Assembly (NCBI RefSeq): GCF_023101665.1
Contig: NZ_CP082163.1
Coordinates: forward strand, 62,001 to 126,000
Length of the DNA: 64,000 bases
Reading direction: 5' to 3'
DNA from: Bradyrhizobium sp. 195
GTDB taxonomy: Bacteria; Pseudomonadota; Alphaproteobacteria; Rhizobiales; Xanthobacteraceae
Within the stretch, counting starts at the first letter, position 1. Every line of letters starts with the position of its first letter. This document shows, piece after piece, positions 16,859 to 27,564 of this stretch. The position numbers were made by a program, and so were the translations under genes. The notes beneath the pieces were generated by a model. It was not told the origin of the DNA, made no database searches, and saw nothing but the letters and a program-made list of their open reading frames with translations.

Positions 16859-17479
16859 ATGCCATCTGCCAGCGTCCAGCGGCTTCGTGCGATCGATCTC
16901 CTGAAGACCCGGGGAATGCTCCGGCTGAAGGACTTCGTCGCCGAAGGCATTGGCCCGGAGACATTGGCCCGTCTTGTCCGGGAGGAGGTAGTCGTCCGCC
17001 CGGCACGTGGCCTCTATCAACTCCCGGACGCCCATGTCGAGGCTGCTCATACACTGGCTGAGGCGGCGGTTCTAGTTCCAAAGGGCGTAGTTTGCCTGAC
17101 CTCAGCCCTCCAATACCACGAACTGACGCTGCAGATGCCATCGGCTGTATGGATGGCGATCGACCGTGTCGCCTGGCGGCCCAAGATCGAATATCCCGCT
17201 ATTCGATTCGTGCGCTTCACTGGATCGGCACTGACCGAAGGAGTTGAGCGTCACCGCATCGAGAATGTTGACGTTCCCATCACGAATCCGGCGAAGACAA
17301 TTGTCGATTGTTTTCGCTACCGGACCAAGATTGGCCTCGACGTCGCGATGGAGGGGCTGCGCGAGGGTCTCCGCCGTCGCCGATGCAAGCCGGATCAGCT
17401 CTGGCGTTACGCGCGCAAGGCGCGGGTCTGGTCGGTCATGCGCCCTTACGTCGAAGCAATGGTGTCCGATGGCGCGTGA
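16859..17479 (+). CDS. abiEi: AbiEi-family antitoxin / transcriptional regulator (pair 1)
   Basis: 206 residues from ATG 16859. The N-terminal winged helix (RLRAIDLLKTRGMLRLKDFV, then LVREEVVVRPARGLYQLP) is the usual AbiEi DNA-binding domain. The rest includes CLTSALQYHELT and NVDVPITNPAKTIVDCFRY, a core common to AbiEi proteins of type IV toxin-antitoxin systems. It would repress its own promoter and neutralise AbiEii. The gene overlaps abiEii by 11 bases. Confidence 0.88.
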   Translation: MPSASVQRLRAIDLLKTRGMLRLKDFVAEGIGPETLARLVREEVVVRPARGLYQLPDAHVEAAHTLAEAAVLVPKGVVCLTSALQYHELTLQMPSAVWMAIDRVAWRPKIEYPAIRFVRFTGSALTEGVERHRIENVDVPITNPAKTIVDCFRYRTKIGLDVAMEGLREGLRRRRCKPDQLWRYARKARVWSVMRPYVEAMVSDGA

Positions 17480-18389
17480 GCCGCGCAACATCGGCGCATC
17501 AGTGCGAGCGCGACTCCTCGATCGGGCACGTGCCGAACGATCGGATTTCCAGATTCTGCTGACGCGCTATGCGCTTGAGCGCCTGCTCTATCGGCTGAGC
17601 GTGTCACCACACCGCGACCGCTTCATCCTCAAAGGTGCGATGCTCTTCGTGACCTGGGTCGCCGATCCGTTTCGGCCTACGCGCGATCTGGACCTGCTTG
17701 GCAATGGCGACAGCGACGCCGAGGCCATTGCCGAAACCTTCCGGGCCATTTGTGCGCAACCCGTCGCCGATGACGGGGTGACGTTCGATATCGCCGCGCT
17801 GATGGCGGCCCCGATCCGTGAGGAGGTGGAATATGGTGGCGTGCGGGTTCGCACAACGGCAACCATCGCCGGCGCGCGTATTCCGATCCAGGTCGACATT
17901 GGTTTCGGCGATGCCATTACACCCGCGGCGGTCGAGATCGACTATCCCACCCTGCTGGACGCCCCAACGCCGCACCTTCGCGCATATCCGGTCGAAACGG
18001 TGGTGGCCGAGAAATTCGAAGCGCTTGTAACGCTCGGCGTGGCCAATAGCCGTCTCAAGGATTTCTATGATCTTTGGGTGATCTCCCGAACATTCGAGCT
18101 TCGCCGGGCTGCCCTTGTCGAGGCAATTCAGCGGACCTTCGAAAGACGCGGAACGGTCCTCCCATCCGTTGTGCCGGTTGGTCTGACCGATGAATTTGCA
18201 GAAGCATGGGCCGCTCAGTGGCGCGCCTTCCTAGGCCGCGACCGTATGGCAGCAGCACCAGCTGCTTTCGCCATTGCCGTTGCCGATCTTCGCCTCTTCT
18301 TGATGCCGCTGGTCGTCGGCTTGGAGGAAGAACGAATTTGGCCGCCGAGCGGGCCGTGGTCGCCGGGAGCAGCAATCGATGAGGCGTAG
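17469..18389 (+). CDS. abiEii: AbiEii nucleotidyltransferase toxin (pair 1)
   Basis: 306 residues from ATG 17469. The active-site region FILKGAMLFVTWV ... PTRDLDLLG has the glycine motif and the D-x-D of the DNA polymerase beta-like fold. Later VVAEKFEALVTLGVANSRLKD (EKFEA-LG--NSRLKDF-D) gives the conserved helper motif. AbiEii toxins transfer nucleotides to tRNA or other targets and cause growth arrest after phage infection. All motifs are intact here, unlike the second pair at 39.7 kb. Confidence 0.9.
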   Translation: MAREPRNIGASVRARLLDRARAERSDFQILLTRYALERLLYRLSVSPHRDRFILKGAMLFVTWVADPFRPTRDLDLLGNGDSDAEAIAETFRAICAQPVADDGVTFDIAALMAAPIREEVEYGGVRVRTTATIAGARIPIQVDIGFGDAITPAAVEIDYPTLLDAPTPHLRAYPVETVVAEKFEALVTLGVANSRLKDFYDLWVISRTFELRRAALVEAIQRTFERRGTVLPSVVPVGLTDEFAEAWAAQWRAFLGRDRMAAAPAAFAIAVADLRLFLMPLVVGLEEERIWPPSGPWSPGAAIDEA

Positions 18390-18466
18390 CGGGACGATAG
18401 AATTGCTCCGTTCCGCATGGCGCGATTGACGAAGAAAAGAGCCGTGATCGCGGTTTGGGGGGACGA

Positions 18467-18637
18467 ATGGATAAGAAGCACTTTTATCGCGTGGAGGTGG
18501 ACGAATTACCTGATGCGCGGCAGCCACAGTCGGCAGATCCAGATTTCTGGAACGATTGGACGCGGAGCGTCGATTGGGATGCAGTTTCGAAAGCATGGTC
18601 GGGTGCTGCTCCGGCACGACTGCCGGAGGAAGAATGA
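18467..18637 (+). CDS. Small acidic protein preceding sbcD, 56 aa
   Basis: ATG 18467 follows GGGGGGAC closely. The sequence (MDKKHFYRVEVDELPDARQP, then FWNDWTRSVDW) is acidic and tryptophan-rich with no known domain. The last codons overlap the sbcD start in ATGA, so the two are coupled. Possibly a helper of the SbcCD complex. Function unknown. Confidence 0.55.
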   Translation: MDKKHFYRVEVDELPDARQPQSADPDFWNDWTRSVDWDAVSKAWSGAAPARLPEEE

Positions 18638-19866
18638 TCCGTATTCTGCACACGGCTGATTGGCATATCGGTCAAACTTTACGCGGGTTCTCTCGGGAGC
18701 ATGAGCACCGCAAAGTGTTTGAGCGGCTCGAAGAGATCGTCGTAGAGCGGGATGTCGATGCTCTCGTCATCGCCGGCGACGTGTTTGACAGCCAAAATCC
18801 CTCCGGGGAAGCGCAGCAGCTCTTCTATAATACGCTCGTGCGGCTGAGCCGCGCGCATCCGCGCATGGCTATGGTGATCGCTGCCGGCAACCATGATGCA
18901 GCTGGTCGGTTGGAAGCGCCGCGGCCTCTGTTGGAGGCATTCAACATCCGCGTCGTGGGCAATGTGCTGCGGCGTGAAGGGCGGGTCGAGGCTGCACGTC
19001 ATCTCGTTCCTATCGCTGACACAAGTGGTTCGGTGGCTGCTCATGTGCTTGCAGTCTCCTACCCAACTGCAGCCTGCCTTCCGAACTTGACGCGGCTGGA
19101 TGATGCAGCAGGCTCGCCCGTCATAGCCGGCGTGCGGAGCCTCTATGCCGAATTGGTCGATACGTTACGGGGACCGATAGATGGTCTACCGTTCGTTCTA
19201 ACGGGACACCTCCACGTCGCGGGCGGCATCGAGTCGGAAGGCGCGGAGCGAAGAATTCTAGTCGGCGGCCAGCATGCCGTGCCGCACGACGTGTTCCCGG
19301 CGGACGCAAGCTACGTGGCGCTTGGCCACTTGCATAAGGCTCAGGCTATCGGTCGTGATACCGTCCGCTATTCTGGTTCACTGATCCCTTTGTCGGCGAC
19401 GGAGATGCCTTACGCGCATGGGGTCACTCTTGTGACCCTCGACGGAACAACGGTTCTATCCGAACATATCCCGATTGACCGGCCAGTTCCCTTCGTCCGC
19501 CTTCCTGAGGCGGGAGATATGCGTTTGAGCGAACTTGGCGATCATCTGACAGCAATGAACCTCTCATCGGAGCTGCCGGTTCATGAACGGCCATTCGTCC
19601 AGGTGAGGCTTGCCCGCGAAGGGTTATCGCCTGGGTTCAGAGAGGAGGTCGACCGCATTGCGGAGAGTTTTCCGGTGCGCATCGTCGATACCCGTGTCGC
19701 GGCAATACCCGGGGCGTTAAATGACGTAACCCTCGCCGATCCTATGATCCGGCTTGCGGAAAGAGATCCGGCGGATCTGTTCAAGCTCGCATTTGAATGC
19801 ACCTTCGGCGTGGCCCCCCATGCCGCGCATCTGGATGTCTTCCACCGCGCACAGGGGGAGGCATAG
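18634..19866 (+). CDS. sbcD: SbcD nuclease subunit (Mre11-like)
   Basis: 410 residues. The calcineurin-like metallophosphoesterase motifs are all visible: HTADWHIGQ near the start, VIAGDVFDSQNP, AAGNHDAAGR, LTGHLHVAGG and VALGHLHKAQ. Together with SbcC it forms the Rad50-Mre11-like complex that cuts hairpins and protein-blocked ends. The start at 18634 (MIRILHTADW) is standard. sbcC follows two bases after the stop. Confidence 0.93.
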   Translation: MIRILHTADWHIGQTLRGFSREHEHRKVFERLEEIVVERDVDALVIAGDVFDSQNPSGEAQQLFYNTLVRLSRAHPRMAMVIAAGNHDAAGRLEAPRPLLEAFNIRVVGNVLRREGRVEAARHLVPIADTSGSVAAHVLAVSYPTAACLPNLTRLDDAAGSPVIAGVRSLYAELVDTLRGPIDGLPFVLTGHLHVAGGIESEGAERRILVGGQHAVPHDVFPADASYVALGHLHKAQAIGRDTVRYSGSLIPLSATEMPYAHGVTLVTLDGTTVLSEHIPIDRPVPFVRLPEAGDMRLSELGDHLTAMNLSSELPVHERPFVQVRLAREGLSPGFREEVDRIAESFPVRIVDTRVAAIPGALNDVTLADPMIRLAERDPADLFKLAFECTFGVAPHAAHLDVFHRAQGEA

Positions 19867-19868
19867 CC

Positions 19869-22800
19869 ATGCGGATCTTGGCTATCCGCGGCGAGAATCT
19901 GGCAAGTCTTGGTGCTCCCTTCGAGATTGATCTTGCCGCAGAGCCTCTCGCAGGTTCCGGCCTCTTTGCCATCACTGGCGAGACCGGCGCCGGGAAATCG
20001 ACCATCCTGGACGCGCTCTGTCTCGCACTCTATGGCGAATATCCGCGCGTCTCCGTCGGTCGACGGGAGAATGCGCCCGATCCCAGCGGGGAGGCGATTT
20101 CAATTCATGATGGCCGGGCGATCCTGCGCCGAGGCGCCGGTAGCGGATATGCCGAGGTAGACTTCGTCGGGCAGGATGGCGAACGCTACCGCGTCCGTTG
20201 GGAGGCCAATCGGGCGCGGGGCCGAGCAAATGGACGGCTTCAGAATGAGCAGCGCTCGCTGTATCGACTTGACGACGGCAGCGCGGTGGCGACTGGCAAG
20301 ACTCAGGTCCGTGAAGCGGTGGAGACGAGAACCGACCTCACATTTGATCAGTTCCGGCGAACGGTGCTCCTCGCTCAGGGCGAGTTCGACGCCTTCCTGC
20401 TCGCCGCCGAGAGCGAGCGCGCGGAATTGCTGGAGAAGATCACAGGTACTGAAATCTACGCAGCGATCTCGATCCGCGTTCATGATGGCACGGAGGCACG
20501 ACGAAGAATTGTCGCGCAACTGGAGCAGCGCCGAAACGACATCGGGCTTCTTGATGACGAAGCCATGCAGGCGCTGTTGGGCGAGCAAAGTCAACTTGCC
20601 TTAACCGTCGCCCAAAAAGGCGCGGCGCGCGATCAACACAGCGAGCGGTTGGATCATTTCAAGCGCGTCGCCGCAGCTCGCAGCGATCTCGCACTGGCCG
20701 AGGCTCAGGCGATTGCAGCGCGTGCGACACGCGACGCAGCTCCTGATGAGTATCAATCCCTTGCCGAGTTCGATCTCGTCGAGCCGCTTCGTCCGCTAGC
20801 GGGTGATTTTCAAAACGCACGGCGGACGGCAGCGGAGGCCAAGACCCGTCTCGACGGTTTGCTTGTTGCACGCGAGGAAGCGCGGACACTGGACGCGACG
20901 TCTACAATGCAACTGGCGGACACAGTAAGTGCCAACGTAGCGGCAGAAGGCTTCCTCAAGAACTTCAGCCCCCTTTGGAGCGAAGCCGAAAGGCTCGACA
21001 CCGAGCTGGCGACAGCCCGGATCGAGTTTAATGATGCGATGGAAAAATCGCAGCAAGCGGAAGCGACACTGCGCGATAAGGCCGATGCGCTGGCCAGGAT
21101 TGATCTGACTCTCAATCAGACATCAGAGTTACACCGTACGACGGTTGCGCGGCTAGACGGTCAATCAGATCGCCTTCTGCTCGTTGATCGTCTTAGCGAT
21201 GCGATGGAGTTGTTGGCGAAGCGGGGAGCGCTCAAACGGGAGCACGCCGCAGCCACGTTGGCGGTCATTGGAGCGGAAGAAACAGCTGCGCGATTGCAAA
21301 GTGAAATTTCCGTGCTGTCGGAAAGGCTCACCGAGGATCGCGAGCGAAAGGATGGCCTAAGTCGTGAAATCGGTGATCGTAGAGGCCGTCTTGCGGGCAT
21401 CGACGAGGCGGCGTTGGACGAACGGGACATCAGTCTGCAACGCGCGCTTGAGACTCTGCGTGAGGCAAGTGCCGTCTGCGAACAGCACAATCGGGCGTCG
21501 GCAGATCTAACGCGCCGGCTGACCGAGCACACGCTAGCGACCCAGGAGGTGAGCGCGGCGAAAAGCCAAATCGTTGAGGCCGAAGCGGACCAGCTCCGTG
21601 ATCGGACTGCGCGTGCGGAAGTTGTTCCAATCGCAGAGCTCGCCGATGAGGCGGTCTCATCTGTGGCCATCCATCTGCGCAGCCTGCTGGCCCCAAATTT
21701 GGCCTGTCCGGTGTGCGGCAGCACCAATCATCCGCACCTTGCACACCCCAGCGCACTAAACGAAATGGCTGCCAGGCTTCGCCGCCGGCGGGGAAGAGCT
21801 TGATACGGCGCTGGCTGCAACTGGCCACCGTTTAGACGCGGCCACGCGCGCGCTCTCCGCCGGAGAGGCGCGCCAGGCGGAGACAAATCGCGGAATCGAT
21901 ATGGCGCGCGGACAAGTTCTGGCTGCCAACAGCGCTTATGGCGAACAGTGGTCATCGCTGAACGATCTCTGCACGAAGGCTCAGATCGAGGGGGGTGCAC
22001 CTCCCGTTCTCGATGACCAGACTGCGTCGAAACTGGCTGCCCTCATCTCAGTTGCGATCGCAGAACGGCTGGCCGTTGCGTCTCCGATCGCAGACGCCCG
22101 GCGTCTTCGGACAGAGATCGACAGGTTGCAGCGGGAGCATCACGCGCTCGGTGAGGCGATCGAGACGATTACGCAGTCCATCGACCAAAGACGTTCTGAT
22201 TTCCACGCTGCGCAATTGAAGACAACTGAGTACACGGTCCAGACGGCGGGCCTTGCTGAGCGCCTCATTTCAATTCGCCGCGAAATCACGCCGTTTCTTG
22301 CTGCCGCGGGTCTGGCAGTCGATGATCTCAATGTCGATGCCGCCGGCGTTGGCGTTACGCTATCAACAGTCGCGGCGGAGTACGCTCGCCTGCGCGAACG
22401 GGTTGGCCAACTTGAAATGACGCTCCAGCATCTGGCGCCCGAGCGTGCAGCGGCGGGCGCCTCGCTTGAGCACGCGCGGGCACAGGTGACGGCAACCGCA
22501 CTTCTTCTCGATCAACGTCGCATGGCCGAGGGAGAGAAGACGCGTGCCAGAGCTGAACTCCTCGATGGCGAGGCGACAGCGAGCCACCGGGCTAGGATCA
22601 ATGAGGCTTGCCGGATCACTCGTGAGGCGCTCGCTCGTGCGCGCGAGACGAGATCTGCCACCGATGCAACGTTCCAGGCGGCTGGGGCTCGTTGCGACGA
22701 AGCCGCTGCTGGATTGGAGATCGCCAACGGCCGTAACGCTCTAGCCGAAGAAGCATTCAACGCGGCCTGCCTGAATATTGCTCGCTCGTCGGATCAGGTT

Positions 22801-23655
22801 GCCGCGCTGATCGCAACCGACCCATCATTCGGCAGAGCGTTGCGGCTCCGAATTCAGGAGATCGACCGAGGCGTGAACGATGCCGGCACCGCAGTGCTTA
22901 CGCGCCAGAACGACTTACACCGGGCGTTGGAAGGGTTCGACGCGCCCACTGATGCCGAGGCGTTGACCGCAGTCATCGCGGCGTTGGCAACTGAAATCGG
23001 AGACTTGCAACAACGGACCGGCGTACTTGCCGCGGCGCTCGCGCGAGACGACGAGGCCCGCCGCGCCGCCGCGAACCTATCTGCGGAAGTCGACACTGCG
23101 AAAGCGGAACTCGCAATCTGGCAGGCTGTCGACGATGCTGTCGGCTCGGCCAGCGGTGATCGTTTCCGTCGCTTTGTGCAGGGCATCACGCTCGACCACA
23201 TGGTGCAATTGGCGAATGATCACCTCCATGCATTGACCCCGCGCTATTGGCTCGCGCGGGGGGCCGCATCCGATCTCACGCTGCATATCATTGATCGCGA
23301 CATGGGCGACGAGGTCCGCGGCACCCGAAGCCTGTCAGGCGGTGAGCGGTTCTTGGTCTCCCTTGCGTTGGCGCTGGCTTTGTCAGGTCTCGAAGGCCGA
23401 TCGTCCTTTGTCGATACATTGTTTATCGATGAAGGCTTTGGATCGCTCGATGCGGAGACGCTCGACTTAGCAGTAGATGCGCTGGAGACCTTACAGGGCA
23501 GAGGTCAGAAGGTTGGCGTCATCACGCACGTCGCTGCCATGATCGAGCGAATCGTCGTGCAGGTTCGCGTAGAAAAGCGTGGCGCTGGGCGATCGGAGAT
23601 TAGAGTTTCTGATGGCATGAGTGCAACATGGCCTGCCACAAGTAGCGCGCAATAG
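19869..23655 (+). pseudogene. sbcC: SbcC ATPase (Rad50-like), frameshifted after the zinc hook
   Basis: The N-terminal ATPase half has Walker A GETGAGKST (residues 37-45), the Q-loop segment TVLLAQGEFDAFLLA, and a coiled coil up to the zinc hook CPVCGSTNHPH at about 21710. At 21780-21793 the frame changes: the first frame ends in LRRRRGRA, stop at 21803, while EELDTALAATGHRLDAA and the rest of the coiled coil continue one base further on. The second half carries TRSLSGGERFLVSLALALAL and TLFIDEGFGSLDAE, signature and Walker B, to 23655. One extra base in CGCCGCCGGCGGGG explains it. Combined length about 1,260 residues. A true mutation would leave SbcD without its motor. A sequencing indel is possible. 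Confidence 0.85.
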
Positions 23656-23702
23656 TATCAGGAGAAGCGGCCTCGGCGCGTTCAGATCGGAAGAGGGGAT
23701 AG

Positions 23703-24254
23703 ATGGAGAAGTATCATATCAAGCTGACCGAGAGCGAGGCCGCGATACTCGCGAAGATAGATCTTAAGGAATCTCATCGCAATCATGATGAGGGCCACGC
23801 AGCTTATAAAGCCAATGCGCAGCCGATCCTCGCCTTGCTCCAATCTCTGAGCGACAGGTCCGCGATTCCACAACAAAGGATGAATTACTGGAATGACCCC
23901 CGATACCACCAGGGGAGGATCAAAGCTTCGCGAAAAGGCCTATTCGAGAGAAATGGCTGCAGAGGCGCTGACATCTATACACATCCGCATTTTATTCGCC
24001 ATCTTCGCTATTTTCTCTTCGGCGCCGAGCTTCCTGACGAGATAATCCTCGCGTTTGAGGAGAAGGTCGGAAATCCGCAGTGGGTAACCTCCAGTGACAT
24101 CGTTCCGATCGGCAAGTTTGCCCGGGACCTTACCCGCCAATACCGTCTGGACAAGACGGATGCTCCGGAGGAGTTCTTCAAATTGTGCCTCGACATTGGA
24201 CTCAGTTTAACGACGGCCGTGAGCGTCATGCGGTCGGTCAAACAAATTCGATAG
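23703..24254 (+). CDS. Hypothetical protein downstream of sbcC, 183 aa
   Basis: ATG 23703 with an AGAGGGGAT leader just before it. A soluble mixed-charge protein. Visible segments include MEKYHIKLTESEAAILAKID, then YWNDPRYHQGRIKASRKGLFE and YTHPHFIRHLRYFLFGAELP. I know no domain for it. It lies 47 bases after sbcC in the same direction and could be part of that unit. Convergent with the helicase gene that ends at 24433. Function unknown. Confidence 0.6.
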   Translation: MEKYHIKLTESEAAILAKIDLKESHRNHDEGHAAYKANAQPILALLQSLSDRSAIPQQRMNYWNDPRYHQGRIKASRKGLFERNGCRGADIYTHPHFIRHLRYFLFGAELPDEIILAFEEKVGNPQWVTSSDIVPIGKFARDLTRQYRLDKTDAPEEFFKLCLDIGLSLTTAVSVMRSVKQIR

Positions 24255-24432
24255 AATATGGACAAACCGACCTTGTACTATGTCTGGGGGCAGGACCGGA
24301 TACCGGTCGTACTGCGGCGGACGGGAAGGGCAGCGCTTGCGCGTTTGAATTCCCTTCGCGGAAACGGATCGCCAGTGGCTTCGGAATGATAGGCGAACGT
24401 CGCCCGTTTGGATTGCCGGCAAGAAATCCGCG

Positions 24433-27400
24433 TTAATTCGGCTCCAGTCGAATTTGTAGATCGGCGAGATCGTCAGCACGTGTGTCGGCTCCCATAAGGG
24501 TCTGGAGGTAGTCCAGCAGATCGTCCTGCCGGGGCTGGCCGAAGGCCAGACGATAGACAGTGAGACTGCGTTTCAGCCACGCGAGGCGCGTGACCTCGCG
24601 GCTGAAGGGCAGCATCGGCACATACCGTTCAACACGCACAGAGCCTTCATAGATCCAATAGGGAATGAGGTCGGTGTTAACGGCGGCTTCGGATCGCGCT
24701 TGCTCGAACATCCGCTTCCAAGGGTCATCCGGCGCATGGCCATTGCCTCGAACAGCGCTGGCTTGGCGCTCCGCGAGGTTGAGACGGACCGCGTGTCCCT
24801 TGAAGCGATGAACGCGCCCTTCGCGCTGCTCTAGGTCGACGGGGTTGCCCGGAAGATTCCAATGGTAGACGCGGTAGCAATAGGGGTGGAAGTCTAGTCC
24901 CTCCTGACCGACAGAGGTGGTGGCGAGAACGAAGGGCCGAAAGGGGGAATTGAAGGCATCCCTCACGCCGCCGAGACGCGCAACGGTGCCTTCCTCGTCC
25001 CGATAGTCGGCGAGCCGCATTGCGAAGCGGCCGCGCATCTGGAACTTTCTGATGGTGAGGCTGTCGCCTTCAATCCGGAGATCATCGACGTCGATCTGCG
25101 AGGGACGGATGGACAAGGCTGTGGCCATCGCGCGGGCGACTCCCGCCGCCCGGTCTTCCGGTGACCGAGCGCCCAGGCCTTCCGCATCGACAAGATAGTG
25201 AGCGTATTCATCCAGGACGGCCTGGAGGTTCTGGTCGACGCCATAGGTCAGAACGCGATGCCAGTAGCGATCTTCGGCGCCTCGCCGCAGCAGGGCGACG
25301 GCGTCGTGCTGATTGAACAGCGTGCGGAAGGCCCAAGCGACTTCGGCGGCGGCGCTTAGCAATCGTGGGTCGTCCCACGCAAGCTCCGGCGCGATCCGGC
25401 GCAGGGCGCGCAGCGCACACACCGCTGGACTGCCCAAGGCGACGTCCACGAGCAGATCCCGCAGATCATCGGCAAGAGCACCAAAGTCGCGCTTCTTCGC
25501 TGCGCTGCTCAATTCAAGGACGTGTTCGCGGAAACCCTCCTCACTGGCCAAAGCTGCCATGCCTCCCGGCGCCGAAAGCCAAGCGCTGGCACGCGAGCCT
25601 AGCAGATCGTCAATTACAGCGGGGATGGCCCATTCGGCGACCGGGGGCCCACTATCCTGGACGGCGGATTGCCTGAGTGCCTCAAGCGCCGGTTCGAGGC
25701 GATTGGCAACGGCCTCGCGCATCGCTTCCTGTGACAGCGGTCGGTCCCGTTTGGCGAAGACCGAGAGCGGATCGGCGATCTCGGCCAATTTGGGAGACGG
25801 ATAGATCAGCAGGAGCACCCTCAGTCCAGCCAATCGGCCCTGGTCTTGCCGAAACTGCAATGGCCGCAAGCGATGCTGCTCGAAATAGTGCCGGCCGGAG
25901 TCGCCGACACCCATGCGCCGTTCCGCCTCATAGGACAGGAGCGCAGCGATGGCGTCGGGCACCATGGACCAGGAGGAGAAGATAAGCGCCTTGGTTAGCG
26001 GCGGTTCCGATCTCTGGGCACCGTAGTAGGGCATGGCCGCGGGAATCCAGAGATTCTGTTCGAGGCCAGAGCCGAATATGTCGTCCATGATAGCGCGCAT
26101 GCGGCCGTTGGCCGGGTCGAGCGGGGCGTAAGCATCGAGCGCGTCGTGATCGAGCATCGCTGGGCGGGCAGCCAGGATCGCGTTGCGGAGCGCGACGGAG
26201 GGCGCATGCATCTTCTCCTCCAACAGGCGCTTCAGGCTGTAGTGCCGCATGAAGTTGAGAAGATAGGGCGCTGATTTCCAATACTCTATGATCTCCGGAG
26301 CATCGAGCGCGCGCGCCACATTCGAGACGGCTGCCGCCTGCGCGAGATCGGCCGGGGCCACCGAGACGGTGATGGACGGCTCGCCCATCATGGAGTCACG
26401 CTCGACTGTGCTGGCGACGCGCTCGGTGCGCGCAATCACCCGGCGCAACCGTTGCTCGATTGTTTTGCGCGCCTCGACCGCAGCGGCATGTGACGCGGGT
26501 AGGCCGTGGAGGAAGCCCCGGAAGGCGCGCATCTCGCGCGCCAGCATCCCAGCTACCTCCGGCCCCTTCTCACGGCCGTAGAGGAAACTCAGCGTCTCCA
26601 GAAAGTCCTGATAGTGATCACCTTCGTCCGGCTCGTCGCCAGCAAGGGTCAGCATGCGATAGGGAGTGGCCGACAGGAGCAGGGTTCGCGCGGCGTGACC
26701 GTCGCTGCCGGAATAGTCGAACAGCTCGCGTGCCAGGATCGCGGCGTCGCTGTCGCCGTGTAGAAGATCGCGGAAGCGCTGAAACTCGTCCATGATGATC
26801 AGATCGGGCTGAAGCGCATCCACGCAGGCGTGGGACAGCTTCGCGCGCAGCCTCGCTACGAGGCTATTGCGCGGTTGGGTCATTTCCGTCGGATACTCGT
26901 CCCGGCGGCGCGGGAACATCTCGCAAACGCGCTCCAATTCCTGGAAGAGATCGGAATCGGCCTGCACATCGCGGCGGAAGCGTTCGATGATTCGCGTGTC
27001 GACGCCCTGAAGAGTCAGGCTGTCGACAGCTCGGTTCCAACCGTCAATGCCGGCGGTGACCTGCAACAGATTATGAAGGCCGCGCGGACGGGAGACGAGA
27101 TCGTTCAGCACGTGCAGCAACAGGGCGCGCTCTTGCGTGACGCCGGTCGCCGATCGGAGATCGAATGTGGTGCCGGGAGTAAGGCTGATGAAGTTGACTT
27201 TGTTGGCGTCTAGCCCCGCTTGGTCCCGTAGTTGTAGCGGTATCAGGGTCATTCGGGTCGGCAGGGCCAATTCGCGGCGCCCGAGGACGTTCAGTCGGTT
27301 CAGGTTTTGCGCGGCAATCGCCTGGTTCGAGCAAATGTACAGGATATCGATCCGCCCGACGCTGTCCCAAAGATGCTCGATCATCCGCGCGATGACACCA

Positions 27401-27564
27401 CGGGCGACCATGGTCTTGCCGAGCCCCACCTCGTTGGCCACCAGGAACTGGCGGACAGGATCATCCGACCCGTAGAGCCGGTCGAAAACATAGTCGACGG
27501 TACGGCGCTGGAAGGCTTTCAGTGGGGCCAGTGCCGAAGTTGCGCGAAACCGTTCACTCGGCAT
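24433..27564 (-). CDS. SF2 (SNF2-like) helicase of the five-gene operon
   Basis: 1,043 residues from ATG 27564, overlapping the preceding gene by 11 bases with a GGGGAG leader. The motifs are VANEVGLGKTMVARGVI (Walker A), DLIIMDEFQRFRDLL (Walker B), TLLLSATPYRML (motif III), then in the C-terminal lobe LATTSVGQEGLDFHPYC and WNLPGNPVDLEQREGRVHRF (motifs V and VI). The length exceeds a minimal SNF2 motor, with a large middle insertion of unknown role. Last gene of the operon. Similar helicases act as DNA translocases in restriction-like anti-phage systems, which I infer here. Confidence 0.85.
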   Translation of the reverse strand: MPSERFRATSALAPLKAFQRRTVDYVFDRLYGSDDPVRQFLVANEVGLGKTMVARGVIARMIEHLWDSVGRIDILYICSNQAIAAQNLNRLNVLGRRELALPTRMTLIPLQLRDQAGLDANKVNFISLTPGTTFDLRSATGVTQERALLLHVLNDLVSRPRGLHNLLQVTAGIDGWNRAVDSLTLQGVDTRIIERFRRDVQADSDLFQELERVCEMFPRRRDEYPTEMTQPRNSLVARLRAKLSHACVDALQPDLIIMDEFQRFRDLLHGDSDAAILARELFDYSGSDGHAARTLLLSATPYRMLTLAGDEPDEGDHYQDFLETLSFLYGREKGPEVAGMLAREMRAFRGFLHGLPASHAAAVEARKTIEQRLRRVIARTERVASTVERDSMMGEPSITVSVAPADLAQAAAVSNVARALDAPEIIEYWKSAPYLLNFMRHYSLKRLLEEKMHAPSVALRNAILAARPAMLDHDALDAYAPLDPANGRMRAIMDDIFGSGLEQNLWIPAAMPYYGAQRSEPPLTKALIFSSWSMVPDAIAALLSYEAERRMGVGDSGRHYFEQHRLRPLQFRQDQGRLAGLRVLLLIYPSPKLAEIADPLSVFAKRDRPLSQEAMREAVANRLEPALEALRQSAVQDSGPPVAEWAIPAVIDDLLGSRASAWLSAPGGMAALASEEGFREHVLELSSAAKKRDFGALADDLRDLLVDVALGSPAVCALRALRRIAPELAWDDPRLLSAAAEVAWAFRTLFNQHDAVALLRRGAEDRYWHRVLTYGVDQNLQAVLDEYAHYLVDAEGLGARSPEDRAAGVARAMATALSIRPSQIDVDDLRIEGDSLTIRKFQMRGRFAMRLADYRDEEGTVARLGGVRDAFNSPFRPFVLATTSVGQEGLDFHPYCYRVYHWNLPGNPVDLEQREGRVHRFKGHAVRLNLAERQASAVRGNGHAPDDPWKRMFEQARSEAAVNTDLIPYWIYEGSVRVERYVPMLPFSREVTRLAWLKRSLTVYRLAFGQPRQDDLLDYLQTLMGADTRADDLADLQIRLEPN

